From Marinomonas aquiplantarum (GTDB lineage: Bacteria; Pseudomonadota; Gammaproteobacteria; Pseudomonadales; Marinomonadaceae): 64,000 nt of DNA. Both the position numbers and the translations under genes were made by a program. Below are positions 18,176 through 25,879 of the stretch, in pieces. Position 1 is the first letter of the stretch. Each line of letters starts with the position of its first letter. The stretch spans positions 1 through 64,000 of the forward strand of contig NZ_QNRF01000006.1 in assembly GCF_003314975.1 (NCBI RefSeq), written 5' to 3'. A model generated the notes under the pieces. It was not told the DNA's origin. It searched no databases and saw nothing but the letters and a program-made list of their open reading frames with translations.

Positions 18176-19720
18176 ATGAGTCTAGATTGGGAATACTTTT
18201 TCTCACTGTTTACGATGTCAGCGTTTTACAGTGCCTGCGTCACGGTCATCATACTGAGTACGCTTGGTTGGTTTTTAGGTCTGGTTTTAGGCTTTGTCGT
18301 AGCCTGTGCAAAAATGTCGTCCTCCCGCTGGTTAAACCTTCCTGCAGGTGTCTTTATATGGTTTTTCCGCAGTGTGCCGCTCTTAGTCGTATTGGTATTT
18401 GTCTACAATATGCCACAACTTTTTCCCTCAACCGGTCCTTTTTTAGGTGTGCCTTTTATTGCCGGCTTAGTCAGTTTGGTCATCACAGAAGCCGCTTATA
18501 TTGCCGAAATTCATCGCAGTGGTTTGCTGTCTGTTAATAAAGGCCAGCACGAAGCAGGACATGCTTTAAACATTAGTTTTCTAGGCATTCAGCGCTTAAT
18601 CGTTATTCCCCAAGCACTGCGTATTTCCATGCCAGCCTTGACCAATGAATACGTTACTGCAATCAAATTAAGCTCTTTAGTCTCCGCGATTTCATTACCA
18701 GAGTTACTACAAACAGGACAGCGTCTGTACTCACAAAACTTTCTTGTGATGGAAACCCTGTTAGCCGTGGCTGTTTACTACGTCGCCATTGTCACCATCT
18801 TTGGTTCGATTCTTCAATTCATTGAACGAAAAATGGATGTACCTTCCCGTAAACCCGCTACCTTATCTGACGCAGAATGTGATGCACTTCGCCAACAAGC
18901 CGTGGCGATGCCGATCAGAAAAACCTCTAGCCTTACAGGCCTTCCACCAGCCTTACAGCTTAAAAAACTGGTGAAACGATTTGGCGACCATGTCGTTCTG
19001 AAACAAATTGATATGAAGGTCGCCATCGGTGAAGTAATCAGTATTATTGGGCCATCCGGTTCAGGCAAAACCACCTTAATTCGTACCATTAATATGCTGG
19101 AAAAGCTAAATGATGGTGAAGTGGTTCTGTTTGGTGAAGACTTTATTCAAGGTCATGAAAAGCCCAATATGAAAAAGGTACGTAGCGGAATGCAGCGTAT
19201 TGGCATGGTATTTCAAAGCTTCAATCTTTTTCCACACAAAACAGCGCTGGAAAATATCATGATGGCTGCTCGCTATCATGGTACAACCAAAGAGAAAGAG
19301 GTCTGTCGTAAACAAGCTCTGTTCTTATTAAATCGTGTGGGCTTGTTGGCTCATGCAAACAAGTACCCTCATCAACTTTCTGGTGGTCAACAACAAAGAG
19401 TTGCCATTGCTAGAACACTAGCTCTTTCACCAGACATCATCTTATTTGATGAACCTACGTCTGCCCTCGACCCAGAAATGGTTGGTGAAGTGTTAAAAGT
19501 TATTCAAGATCTTGCTAAAGAAGGCATGACTCTCATCATAGTAACTCATGAAATGGACTTCGCACTGTCTGTTTCTGACCGTATTGTGATGATGGAACAT
19601 GGCGTAATTCAAGTCGATACCAGTCCAAGTGATATAGAACATGCCGATGCGAGTACACCAGAATTATTGCGTATGAAACGTTTTATGGGAATGGAAAATG
19701 AGGAAAGCAAACATGTCTAA
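18176..19720 (+). CDS. Amino-acid ABC transporter, fused permease and ATP-binding protein
   Basis: Permease and ATPase are one 514-residue polypeptide. Residues 1-220 are a HisM/GlnP-type permease with about five membrane segments and the EAA loop at 126-148. Residues 225-258 are a hydrophilic linker. Residues 259-514 are an ABC ATPase with Walker A GPSGSGKT (292-299), Q-loop Gln347, signature LSGGQ (401-405) and Walker B IILFDE (421-426). Only one permease is present, so a homodimer of this protein would form the complete importer. It follows the binding-protein gene and has GGAG before its ATG. The stop overlaps the aldolase start by 8 nt. Confidence 0.92.
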   Translation: MSLDWEYFFSLFTMSAFYSACVTVIILSTLGWFLGLVLGFVVACAKMSSSRWLNLPAGVFIWFFRSVPLLVVLVFVYNMPQLFPSTGPFLGVPFIAGLVSLVITEAAYIAEIHRSGLLSVNKGQHEAGHALNISFLGIQRLIVIPQALRISMPALTNEYVTAIKLSSLVSAISLPELLQTGQRLYSQNFLVMETLLAVAVYYVAIVTIFGSILQFIERKMDVPSRKPATLSDAECDALRQQAVAMPIRKTSSLTGLPPALQLKKLVKRFGDHVVLKQIDMKVAIGEVISIIGPSGSGKTTLIRTINMLEKLNDGEVVLFGEDFIQGHEKPNMKKVRSGMQRIGMVFQSFNLFPHKTALENIMMAARYHGTTKEKEVCRKQALFLLNRVGLLAHANKYPHQLSGGQQQRVAIARTLALSPDIILFDEPTSALDPEMVGEVLKVIQDLAKEGMTLIIVTHEMDFALSVSDRIVMMEHGVIQVDTSPSDIEHADASTPELLRMKRFMGMENEESKHV

Positions 19721-20444
19721 AACAGAGGCTCAGTTACGTCAAGATCTTGCCGCAGCTTATCGTTTGGCCTCAATGCTCGGGTGGGAGGATACCATTTACA
19801 CGCATTTCTCAGTGCGTCTTCCCGGTGACGGAGAACCCAAATTTCTCATTAACCCTTTTGGTTTTATGTTCGATGAAATCTGCGCAAGCGATTTGATTAT
19901 TGTTGACATGCACGGTCATATTATCGACGGCAATGCTGACTATAATCCGGCAGGATTTACGATACACAGCGCAGTCCACATGGCCCGTGAAGACGCTCAT
20001 TGTGTTATTCACACCCATACTCTAGCTGGCATGGCTGTGGCAGCTTGCAATAAAGGCTTGTTGAATTTAAATCAAATCAGTGCGGAATTTCATCAACGAT
20101 TGGGATACCACCAATACGAAGGTGTTGCGTTTAACTTGGAAGAGCGCGAACGAATTCAAGCCTCGTTAGGACAAAACATCGCGTTAATACTACGCAATCA
20201 CGGCTTACTCAGTGTCGGAACCAGTGTCGCGGACGCTTTCCAAGTGATGTATTACTTAAATCGCGCATGCGAAATTCAGCTGGCCGCAGCACAGATGGCA
20301 AATTTATCGCCTGTAGACACGATTCCTGATCACCTTGCTTCTTACGTGTCAGAGCAATTCAAAAAGGTTGAGCATGAACGTCATGCTGTCTGGCAAGCTT
20401 GGTTACGCAAACTGGATCGCATCGATTCGTCTTATAAGGACTAA
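19713..20444 (+). CDS. Class II aldolase/adducin family protein
   Basis: A 243-residue member of the fuculose-1-phosphate aldolase-like family. The zinc site appears as HTHT (in CVIHTHTLAG) plus a downstream NHGLL, and the substrate loop as NPFGFMFDEI. Members split or decarboxylate hydroxylated keto acids or sugar phosphates; the substrate is unknown. I start at the second Met (MSKTEAQ), which has AGGAAAG in front, giving an 8-nt overlap with the transporter gene and translational coupling. It would suit cleavage of a hydroxylated intermediate made by the oxygenase (inference). Confidence 0.8.
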   Translation: MSKTEAQLRQDLAAAYRLASMLGWEDTIYTHFSVRLPGDGEPKFLINPFGFMFDEICASDLIIVDMHGHIIDGNADYNPAGFTIHSAVHMAREDAHCVIHTHTLAGMAVAACNKGLLNLNQISAEFHQRLGYHQYEGVAFNLEERERIQASLGQNIALILRNHGLLSVGTSVADAFQVMYYLNRACEIQLAAAQMANLSPVDTIPDHLASYVSEQFKKVEHERHAVWQAWLRKLDRIDSSYKD

Positions 20445-20447
20445 TGA

Positions 20448-21380
20448 ATGAAAACACTTATTCTACTTATTTCAAACGATGACGAATTCAATCAAGGTCT
20501 TATCCACTATGCCCAGCAGCATAGACAAGATACTGAGTGGATTTTACCCAATGACCAACAAGCCGCCTCCGCCGAGGTGGCGGCTTGTTGGTTTCCAGAT
20601 AACAACACGCTCTCTCAATTTCCGAATTTAAAATGCCTATTGGCCGTTTCTGCCGGCGTGGATCACTTAGGCAGTGCCCTATTAACATCCGGCTTACCAA
20701 TTTGCCGTATTGTGAACGAAGAACAACAAAGAGGGATGTTTGAATTCGTACTCTGGGGCGTACTCAATGCACATCGACACTTTGATCGCGCCCACATGAA
20801 TCACGCCGAGTGCCATTGGCAACGCTACCCACAACAAGCCGCGCCAGCAATACGGGTTAGTATTTTAGGATTGGGGGTGTTGGGAAAGTACGTCGCTCAG
20901 TCTTTGGCTGAAATGGGGTATTCCGTCTCAGGTTGGTCAAGGTCACTAAAAGACATAGACAATGTTACTTGTTTCGCGGGGAATGCATCGTTACCCAGCA
21001 TGCTGAAAGATACGGATATATTGGTAAATCTATTGCCCTTAAGCCCTGCAACCACTCATATTTTGAACAAAAAGCTATTTGATAGCTTACCTCACAACGC
21101 GTACATCATTAATTGTGGCCGAGGTGGGCACGTCAACGAAGCGGAGTTAATCCAAGCGGTCACTCAAGGTCATTTACGAGGCGCATTATTAGATGTGTTT
21201 GAGGAAGAGCCTCTCAGTGCATCAAACCCACTTTGGCAAACAAAAGGCATACTTATTACGCCTCACATGGCCTCAGAGGCCTCTCTTTCCTCCATCGTCG
21301 AGCAAACCTCAGACAATGCAAAGCGATTTGAACAAAATTTCCCACTGATGAATAAAATCAATTCTGAACAAGGCTATTGA
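20448..21380 (+). CDS. D-2-hydroxyacid dehydrogenase (GhrA-like)
   Basis: A 310-residue NAD(P)H-dependent enzyme resembling glyoxylate/hydroxypyruvate reductase A. The Rossmann motif GLGVLG is at residues 141-146. The catalytic Arg225 (NCGRGG), Glu254 (VFEEEP) and His273 (TPHMAS) of the family are all present. It would reduce a 2-keto acid or glyoxylate/hydroxypyruvate produced by the upstream enzymes. It starts 3 bp after the aldolase stop with AAGGA in front and is the last gene of the cluster. Its 5' part contains a striking inverted repeat (separate entry). Confidence 0.85.
   Translation: MKTLILLISNDDEFNQGLIHYAQQHRQDTEWILPNDQQAASAEVAACWFPDNNTLSQFPNLKCLLAVSAGVDHLGSALLTSGLPICRIVNEEQQRGMFEFVLWGVLNAHRHFDRAHMNHAECHWQRYPQQAAPAIRVSILGLGVLGKYVAQSLAEMGYSVSGWSRSLKDIDNVTCFAGNASLPSMLKDTDILVNLLPLSPATTHILNKKLFDSLPHNAYIINCGRGGHVNEAELIQAVTQGHLRGALLDVFEEEPLSASNPLWQTKGILITPHMASEASLSSIVEQTSDNAKRFEQNFPLMNKINSEQGY
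20555..20591. repeat. 13-bp perfect inverted repeat inside the hydroxyacid dehydrogenase gene
   Basis: CCAACAAGCCGCC and GGCGGCTTGTTGG pair perfectly around an 11-base loop. The segment encodes residues 36-48 (DQQAASAEVAACW), so it is coding but would give a strong mRNA hairpin about 110 bases into the gene. Confidence 0.85.
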
Positions 21381-21700
21381 TGCATTCAATATACGACAGG
21401 TATGACACTATCATGAGATCAATAACAATGGGACTTGGACTGCGTTTATTAGTAAATGTCTAAACCGAGACAAGGGCTGACTAATCACTGTCTCATTTGC
21501 TTACCAATAGGCAGCATTACTTAACGCAGCTACGCACTGACTCGCCCCACTCATGGCTTGAATAGAGCCACCGTCCAGTGATTGTATTTAGCCAACCAAT
21601 TGGTTGGCTAAATACAATCCAATGCCAACTTTATTGCCTTGTCCGTACTCATCAAACTCTGCATTTCGCATCCTTTTGGAGTCTTTTTATCATAACGAAG
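21381..21700. other. Intergenic region between converging genes, with a 38-bp palindrome
   Basis: These 320 bp contain no gene I can support. The only structure is the long perfect palindrome listed next. A 60-codon plus-strand frame starting inside it (21604-21786) has no family resemblance and runs into the DUF1801 gene on the opposite strand. Confidence 0.55.
21581..21618. repeat. 38-bp perfect palindrome
   Basis: The left half ATTGTATTTAGCCAACCAA is followed without spacer by its exact reverse complement. It is moderately AT-rich and lacks flanking A or T runs, so it is not a standard terminator. It lies between the 3' ends of two convergent genes. Possible roles are a bidirectional termination hairpin, a protein-binding site or the product of an inverted duplication. 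Confidence 0.9.
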
Positions 21701-22105
21701 TTAAGCGCCTAATAAAGGAAGGTGCTTCAACTTATGATATTGCAGAGCCATGGCAATGCAGCTTCGTAATTCTATTAAAGGCATAGGGTCTGATAATGGC
21801 AGTTGAATTTCTCTCTTGCCAACAAAGTTGAGATGGTCAGCGTATAACTCTTTATAGGTTTCCATCAGCTGAGTTTGGCAGTGAACAAACAGAGACACCA
21901 GATTCGGCTGTTTGGCTTTCCAATCGATTCGAATTGGACTGCCAATTTTAGAGCTATAACTGGCTTCTCCCCATTTTAACTCCTCAGTAATCGTGCCAAG
22001 GTTTAATTCATCTGCTGTCTCAAAAATCAAATTGCGGATCTCATACAGTCTCTGCCGAGCATCGGCTGGATAAGCGTCAAACGTGTTTTCAATGTCTGAT
22101 TGCAT
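21701..22105 (-). CDS. DUF1801 domain protein
   Basis: A 134-residue cytoplasmic protein of the DUF1801/YdhG-like family. The recognisable core is the N-terminal YPADARQRLYEIRNLIFETA, followed by EELKWGEASYSSK and the C-terminal LRSCIAMALQYHKLKHLP. No function is established for the family. CAGGAGG lies directly before the ATG. It is a single gene, convergent with the catabolic cluster. Confidence 0.75.
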   Translation of the reverse strand: MQSDIENTFDAYPADARQRLYEIRNLIFETADELNLGTITEELKWGEASYSSKIGSPIRIDWKAKQPNLVSLFVHCQTQLMETYKELYADHLNFVGKREIQLPLSDPMPLIELRSCIAMALQYHKLKHLPLLGA

Positions 22106-22210
22106 TGAAACCTCCTGATGAATGAATACTCATACCAAACATAGTATTGATGAGTCGCTTAACTGTAGCACACGACATTGATAGGAATAATTCTTGATTG
22201 AAAATAATTT

Positions 22211-22228
22211 GTTATGTTATAACATTAA
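22211..22228. promoter_or_regulatory. Candidate Zur box upstream of rpmE2-rpmJ2
   Basis: GTTATGTTATAACATTAA contains the perfect palindrome ATGTTATAACAT and closely resembles the gammaproteobacterial Zur operator. It lies 27 bp before the rpmE2 start codon. The genes it precedes are the zinc-free L31/L36 paralogues, exactly the expected Zur targets. Confidence 0.8.
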
Positions 22229-22254
22229 TATTGTAATCCAATCAGGAGACATTT

Positions 22255-22518
22255 ATGCGCAAAAATATACACCCAGATTATCGAACCGTGATCTTTCACG
22301 ACACCAGTGCTGACACATATTTTTTGATCGGCTCGACCATCAGCACAAGCCAGACCATCGATTGGAAAGACGGTAAAACCTATCCATATCATTCCATCGA
22401 TGTGTCTTCGGCGTCACATCCTTTTTACACAGGCCAACAGCGCTCTGCTCAATTGGAAGGCCGTGTCCATAACTTTAAGCGTCGTTTCGGCGACCGTAAA
22501 TTGAAAGGAAACAGGTAG
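22255..22518 (+). CDS. rpmE2: Ribosomal protein L31, type B (zinc-independent)
   Basis: The 87-residue alternative bL31 begins [20 protein letters not shown], the type B signature, and lacks the CxxC zinc ligands of type A L31. Under zinc starvation such paralogues replace the zinc-containing L31 and so free zinc. A near-consensus Zur operator precedes the gene, indicating derepression when zinc is low. CAGGAG precedes the ATG. The stop codon abuts the start codon of rpmJ2 with no gap. Confidence 0.95.
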   Translation: MRKNIHPDYRTVIFHDTSADTYFLIGSTISTSQTIDWKDGKTYPYHSIDVSSASHPFYTGQQRSAQLEGRVHNFKRRFGDRKLKGNR

Positions 22519-22662
22519 ATGCAGGTATTATCTTCTTTGAAAAGTGCGAAGAAACGCCACCCAAATTGCCAAGTGGTTAAACGCCGTGGTCGTGTCTTTG
22601 TGATCTGCAAAGACAACCCAAGATTTAAAGCCGTGCAAGGCAAAGGTGGAAAACGTAAATAA
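22519..22662 (+). CDS. rpmJ2: Ribosomal protein L36, type B
   Basis: A 47-residue bL36 paralogue starting [20 protein letters not shown] and ending in a basic tail GKGGKRK. Type A L36 is about 38 residues with a complete zinc knuckle. This longer form keeps only Cys17 and Cys30, so the four-ligand site is broken, as in the YkgO type. The ATG follows the rpmE2 stop immediately, and GGAAACAGG lies upstream. The two are a Zur-controlled bicistronic unit, ended by a hairpin at 22669. Confidence 0.93.
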   Translation: MQVLSSLKSAKKRHPNCQVVKRRGRVFVICKDNPRFKAVQGKGGKRK

Positions 22663-22668
22663 ACTCAG

Positions 22669-22700
22669 AATATGCCAGTGAGAAAATTCACTGGCATATT
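22669..22700. terminator. Hairpin terminator between rpmJ2 and the convergent gene
   Basis: AATATGCCAGTGA and TCACTGGCATATT form a perfect 13-bp stem with a 6-base loop. It lies between the ends of convergent genes. A T-rich stretch is short on both sides, so it probably acts as a bidirectional terminator of moderate strength. Confidence 0.75.
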
Positions 22701-22708
22701 TAAACAGA

Positions 22709-23185
22709 TTAGTCGGTTGAAGAAGGTTTCACGATAAAACCAAAGTTCGTCAGCATGGTTTTATTTAATGCATCAAAGATTTCCACGGCATGATTCATAC
22801 CACAAGCTACATATACCAAGTTCTTATCATGCTCATCAAAGGCGTCTTGAATCATACCAGCAATCAGTTTACTTCGTGCCTTATGAGTTAAACCTGGGTC
22901 CATACGATCTTCGCGTTCATCCATTCCGTTTGCAATCGGGTATTCCAAACCACGTTCAAAAATCACTCGCGTTTCACCTTCATGCAACACAGGGGGATGA
23001 CTCAATATTTGTTGAGCCACACCAACATCCACTTGATTTCTGTGCTCTTCTCCAAGAAAAATGACATTTAACGGGTGTGACACTAATGACGGCAATTTAT
23101 TCTTTAAGTAAGTCACCGATTTCGTAACATCGTTTCGTACACTTTTTGTGTCTAATTTATTATAAGTTCCGCTATCTTTTGGCAT
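22709..23185 (-). CDS. Small EreA/ChaN/TraB-like protein of unknown function
   Basis: A 158-residue soluble protein with no signal peptide. Two features recall the Tiki/TraB/ChaN/erythromycin-esterase superfamily: IFLGEEHRNQ near residue 43, where a Glu-His pair forms the active or metal site, and VACGMNHAVEIFDAL near the end, equivalent to the G-x-x-H strand. The acidic VIFERGLEYPIANGMDERED between them fits the second acidic strand of that fold. It is far shorter than most members (over 250 residues). Assignment is a fold-level guess; no substrate can be proposed. AGAGGAC precedes the ATG. Confidence 0.45.
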   Translation of the reverse strand: MPKDSGTYNKLDTKSVRNDVTKSVTYLKNKLPSLVSHPLNVIFLGEEHRNQVDVGVAQQILSHPPVLHEGETRVIFERGLEYPIANGMDEREDRMDPGLTHKARSKLIAGMIQDAFDEHDKNLVYVACGMNHAVEIFDALNKTMLTNFGFIVKPSSTD

Positions 23186-23302
23186 GAGTTAAGTCCTCTT
23201 AATTTTACAAGGGAGTATTCCGAAGAACACCTAGTCATGCTGAAGCTTTCACAATAATTAAAATCGGGGTTATTAATCATCTTGTCTGGAGTTTATAGGA
23301 AT

Positions 23303-23830
23303 TTAATGACTGGGAATTAACGCCAATAAATCGGTTATGCCAGTATCCAACCCCTCTTGACTAAGCAAGGTGGTTAACTGCCCTCGGTGGTGGGTTTGGT
23401 GGTTAAAAAAGTGCAATAACAATAAACCAAACGCTTTACTCGCTTGTTGTCCTTTCATGTTGCTGTAGGTCAGTAGGCCATTTAATGCATCGTCAGATAA
23501 CTCGTCGATCAGATTGATAATGAGTTCGTCTAACCTTTGGCGAGCTTGCTGACAGGACTGTCGCTCAGTAAAGAGCAATTCATCCAATGCCGTTGGTTGC
23601 GGAAAAGCGTGAACACCTTGCAGCACCTGCTTGGCCTCAGGATGGTTAGCAAAGCGTTTCAACCAGATGATGTCGCCCACTACATTATGATTTAAGGTGC
23701 CTAATATTGAGGTAAAAAAAGCCCCTCGATCTTGCTTGAGTTGTGACTCGTTAAGCTGAGCGGCGGCATGATAAATTTGTTCATTCATCCATTGGTTATA
23801 CCGCGCCAATAAAGTAAAGTGCGCTTTCAT
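23303..23830 (-). CDS. DinB family protein
   Basis: A 175-residue four-helix-bundle protein of the DinB/YfiT metalloenzyme superfamily. The expected three-His nickel/zinc site appears as a His in GTLNHNVVGDIIW (about residue 48) and the pair in HFFNHQTHHRGQ. Many relatives are thiol transferases of bacillithiol or mycothiol, but their role in gammaproteobacteria is unknown. GGAGAGGG precedes the ATG. It lies 35 bp downstream of the acetyltransferase gene and is likely cotranscribed with it. Confidence 0.8.
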   Translation of the reverse strand: MKAHFTLLARYNQWMNEQIYHAAAQLNESQLKQDRGAFFTSILGTLNHNVVGDIIWLKRFANHPEAKQVLQGVHAFPQPTALDELLFTERQSCQQARQRLDELIINLIDELSDDALNGLLTYSNMKGQQASKAFGLLLLHFFNHQTHHRGQLTTLLSQEGLDTGITDLLALIPSH

Positions 23831-23865
23831 TTTCCCTCTCCTTTATCCTACTAACTCATTAAAGC

Positions 23866-24351
23866 TTATAGCATGACTTGCCAGTAACCCACATCATGCC
23901 AAGCATCAAACTTTCGACCAACTTTGGCAAAGTGCCCTACTTTTTCCATGCCAAATTTTTCATGCAGGTGCACACTGGCTGAGTTCGGTAAAGTAATGCA
24001 GCCAATAGCCGCTTGTAGATCCATCTGTTTAAGCTTGGTGAATAAGGCATCATAGAGCTGTGTCCCGAGCCCTTTACCTCCTTGTGTTGACTCAAGGTAG
24101 ACGCTAACTTCCACCACAAATCGATAAGCGGATCTGGCCTTCCATTGTGTGGCATAGGCATACCCTAACAGAATGCCATTTTCTTCCAACACCAACCAAG
24201 GCAGAGAGGCAGTGTGCACCGCTTGAATCCGTTTTGTCATTTCCACGGGTTCAATCATCACTTCTTCAAAGCTCACGGCAGTATGGTCTATGTAATAATT
24301 GTAAATGTCTGTGATGGCCTTAGCGTCATTTAGACTGACGTCTCGTATCAT
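23866..24351 (-). CDS. GNAT N-acetyltransferase, phosphinothricin acetyltransferase-like
   Basis: The 161-residue GNAT protein resembles the Pat/MnaT group, which acetylates phosphinothricin, methionine sulfoximine or methionine sulfone. The typical start IRDVSLNDAKAITDIYNYYI, then TAVSFEE, the acetyl-CoA loop QGGKGLGTQLY (Arg/Gln-x-x-Gly-x-Gly/Ala type) and the LHEKFGMEKVGHFAKVGRK region are all present. GGAGGAA lies before the ATG. It is the first gene of a likely pair with dinB-like. Confidence 0.85.
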   Translation of the reverse strand: MIRDVSLNDAKAITDIYNYYIDHTAVSFEEVMIEPVEMTKRIQAVHTASLPWLVLEENGILLGYAYATQWKARSAYRFVVEVSVYLESTQGGKGLGTQLYDALFTKLKQMDLQAAIGCITLPNSASVHLHEKFGMEKVGHFAKVGRKFDAWHDVGYWQVML

Positions 24352-24500
24352 GATTTCCTCCTTAAACCGACCTTAAATGTGTTACAAAACTTTCAAAACC
24401 TTTCTTTAGTTTCATTAAAGCCCCCAGAACTTCCGCTCTGAAAGAAGCTTGGTAGACTGCGACCCATTCAAAAAACAAACAAAAAAACAGTGAGTCAAAC

Positions 24501-25784
24501 ATGATCATGAACGAAACCATGACGGTACGTGACCAACGTATCAGCAAAGCGATTCTAGCCATTGCCGCCATTATTATCTTTTTAGCGACCTTTGCAGGAA
24601 AGATGCCAGGTGGCATGATTGGCGCATTAGGCATTATGGTTGTTGTCGGTGCCATCCTCAACTTTGTCGGTGACCGAACCCCTATTATCAATCAATTTTT
24701 TGGTGGTGGTGCCATCGTGGTCATTTTTGGCTCAGCCTACCTATTTCACAGTGGCTTCTTCCCTTCTAGTGCCGACGAAAATGTGACAACCTTTATGAAG
24801 AGTGGTGGCTTTTTGGCATTTTACGTTGCCAGTTTGGTCACCGGTTCCATCTTAGGTATGGATACTCAAACCCTTAAAAAAGCCGCTCTTAAATACATTC
24901 CTGTCATCCTAGGTTCGGCCTTCTTTGCCTGTGTCCTGACCGGTGCGGTCGGTATGTTAGTCAGCAAAGACTTTTACGATTCGGTCATGCTGATTGCGCT
25001 ACCTATTATGGGCGGCGGCATGGGCGCTGGTGCGGTTCCTCTCGTAGAGATTATGTCTGGTAAAACAGGCATGAACGCTGAAACCTTGATGTCTCAAATG
25101 GTACCGGCTCTTGCCATCGGTAATGCCATTGCCATCGTTATGGCTGGCTTATTGAACAAGCTGGGTCAGATCGCCCCTAGTTTAACGGGTAACGGCCAGC
25201 TTATTCGTGGCCAAAAAGCCATCACTGAAGAAGAGCAACAAACTGGCTCATTAAACGTCACTATCTTGGGTGTTGGTGCCCTTTTAGCCGTGAGCATGTT
25301 CTTCGTTGGTACTGTATTGTCTAGCTTTATCAGCATGCATACTTATGCCTTAATGATTATTTCCATTGCTTTGATTAAAGTCTCTGGCATCATGCCAACA
25401 GCATTAGAGCAAGCAGCACACTCTTGGTACAAATTTGTCGTCAGCAACTTAACGCCTGCCCTATTGGTTGGCATTGGTGTCGCGTACACAGACCTAAATC
25501 AGATTTTAAATGCACTATCGCCACTGTATTTCTTGCTGGTCTTGATTACCGTATTAGGCGCTATTATTGGTGCAGGTTTGATTGGCTGGTTAATGGGCTT
25601 CTACCCTATCGAAGCGGCGATCACAGGTGGTCTTTGCATGGCCAACATGGGTGGCACAGGTGATGTTGCCGTATTAGCCGCCAGTAAACGTATGGAATTG
25701 ATGCCATTTGCGCAGATTTCGTCTCGTATTGGTGGTGCTTTCATGCTGATCTTGGCGACTTTGGTGGTGCAAGCCATCGCCTAA
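24501..25784 (+). CDS. 2-hydroxycarboxylate (citrate/malate-type) sodium symporter
   Basis: A 427-residue membrane protein of the 2HCT family (CitS, MaeN, CimH, MleP). The two re-entrant loop signatures are visible: GGGMGAGAVPL after the fifth hydrophobic segments and GGLCMANMGGTGD near the end. About eleven membrane segments are predicted by eye. Such carriers import malate, citrate or lactate with sodium or protons. The adjacent sensor/regulator pair of the CitA/CitB type suggests ligand-induced expression. A hairpin terminator separates it from the sensor gene. The exact substrate cannot be decided from sequence. Confidence 0.85.
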   Translation: MIMNETMTVRDQRISKAILAIAAIIIFLATFAGKMPGGMIGALGIMVVVGAILNFVGDRTPIINQFFGGGAIVVIFGSAYLFHSGFFPSSADENVTTFMKSGGFLAFYVASLVTGSILGMDTQTLKKAALKYIPVILGSAFFACVLTGAVGMLVSKDFYDSVMLIALPIMGGGMGAGAVPLVEIMSGKTGMNAETLMSQMVPALAIGNAIAIVMAGLLNKLGQIAPSLTGNGQLIRGQKAITEEEQQTGSLNVTILGVGALLAVSMFFVGTVLSSFISMHTYALMIISIALIKVSGIMPTALEQAAHSWYKFVVSNLTPALLVGIGVAYTDLNQILNALSPLYFLLVLITVLGAIIGAGLIGWLMGFYPIEAAITGGLCMANMGGTGDVAVLAASKRMELMPFAQISSRIGGAFMLILATLVVQAIA

Positions 25785-25805
25785 CTTGTTATTAAATCAC
25801 CCTCT

Positions 25806-25840
25806 ATCAGAAGAGAGACTCCAGCCTCTCTTCTGATTTC
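25806..25840 (+). terminator. Hairpin after the 2HCT transporter gene
   Basis: ATCAGAAGAGAG and CTCTCTTCTGAT pair perfectly over 12 bp around an 8-base loop, then TTCCTC. It is probably a weak intrinsic terminator or a 3'-stabilising hairpin that lowers read-through into the sensor kinase gene. Confidence 0.65.
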
Positions 25841-25879
25841 CTCATTGCAACACTCACCCTGCTTTAGCGCCAGTTTCCC

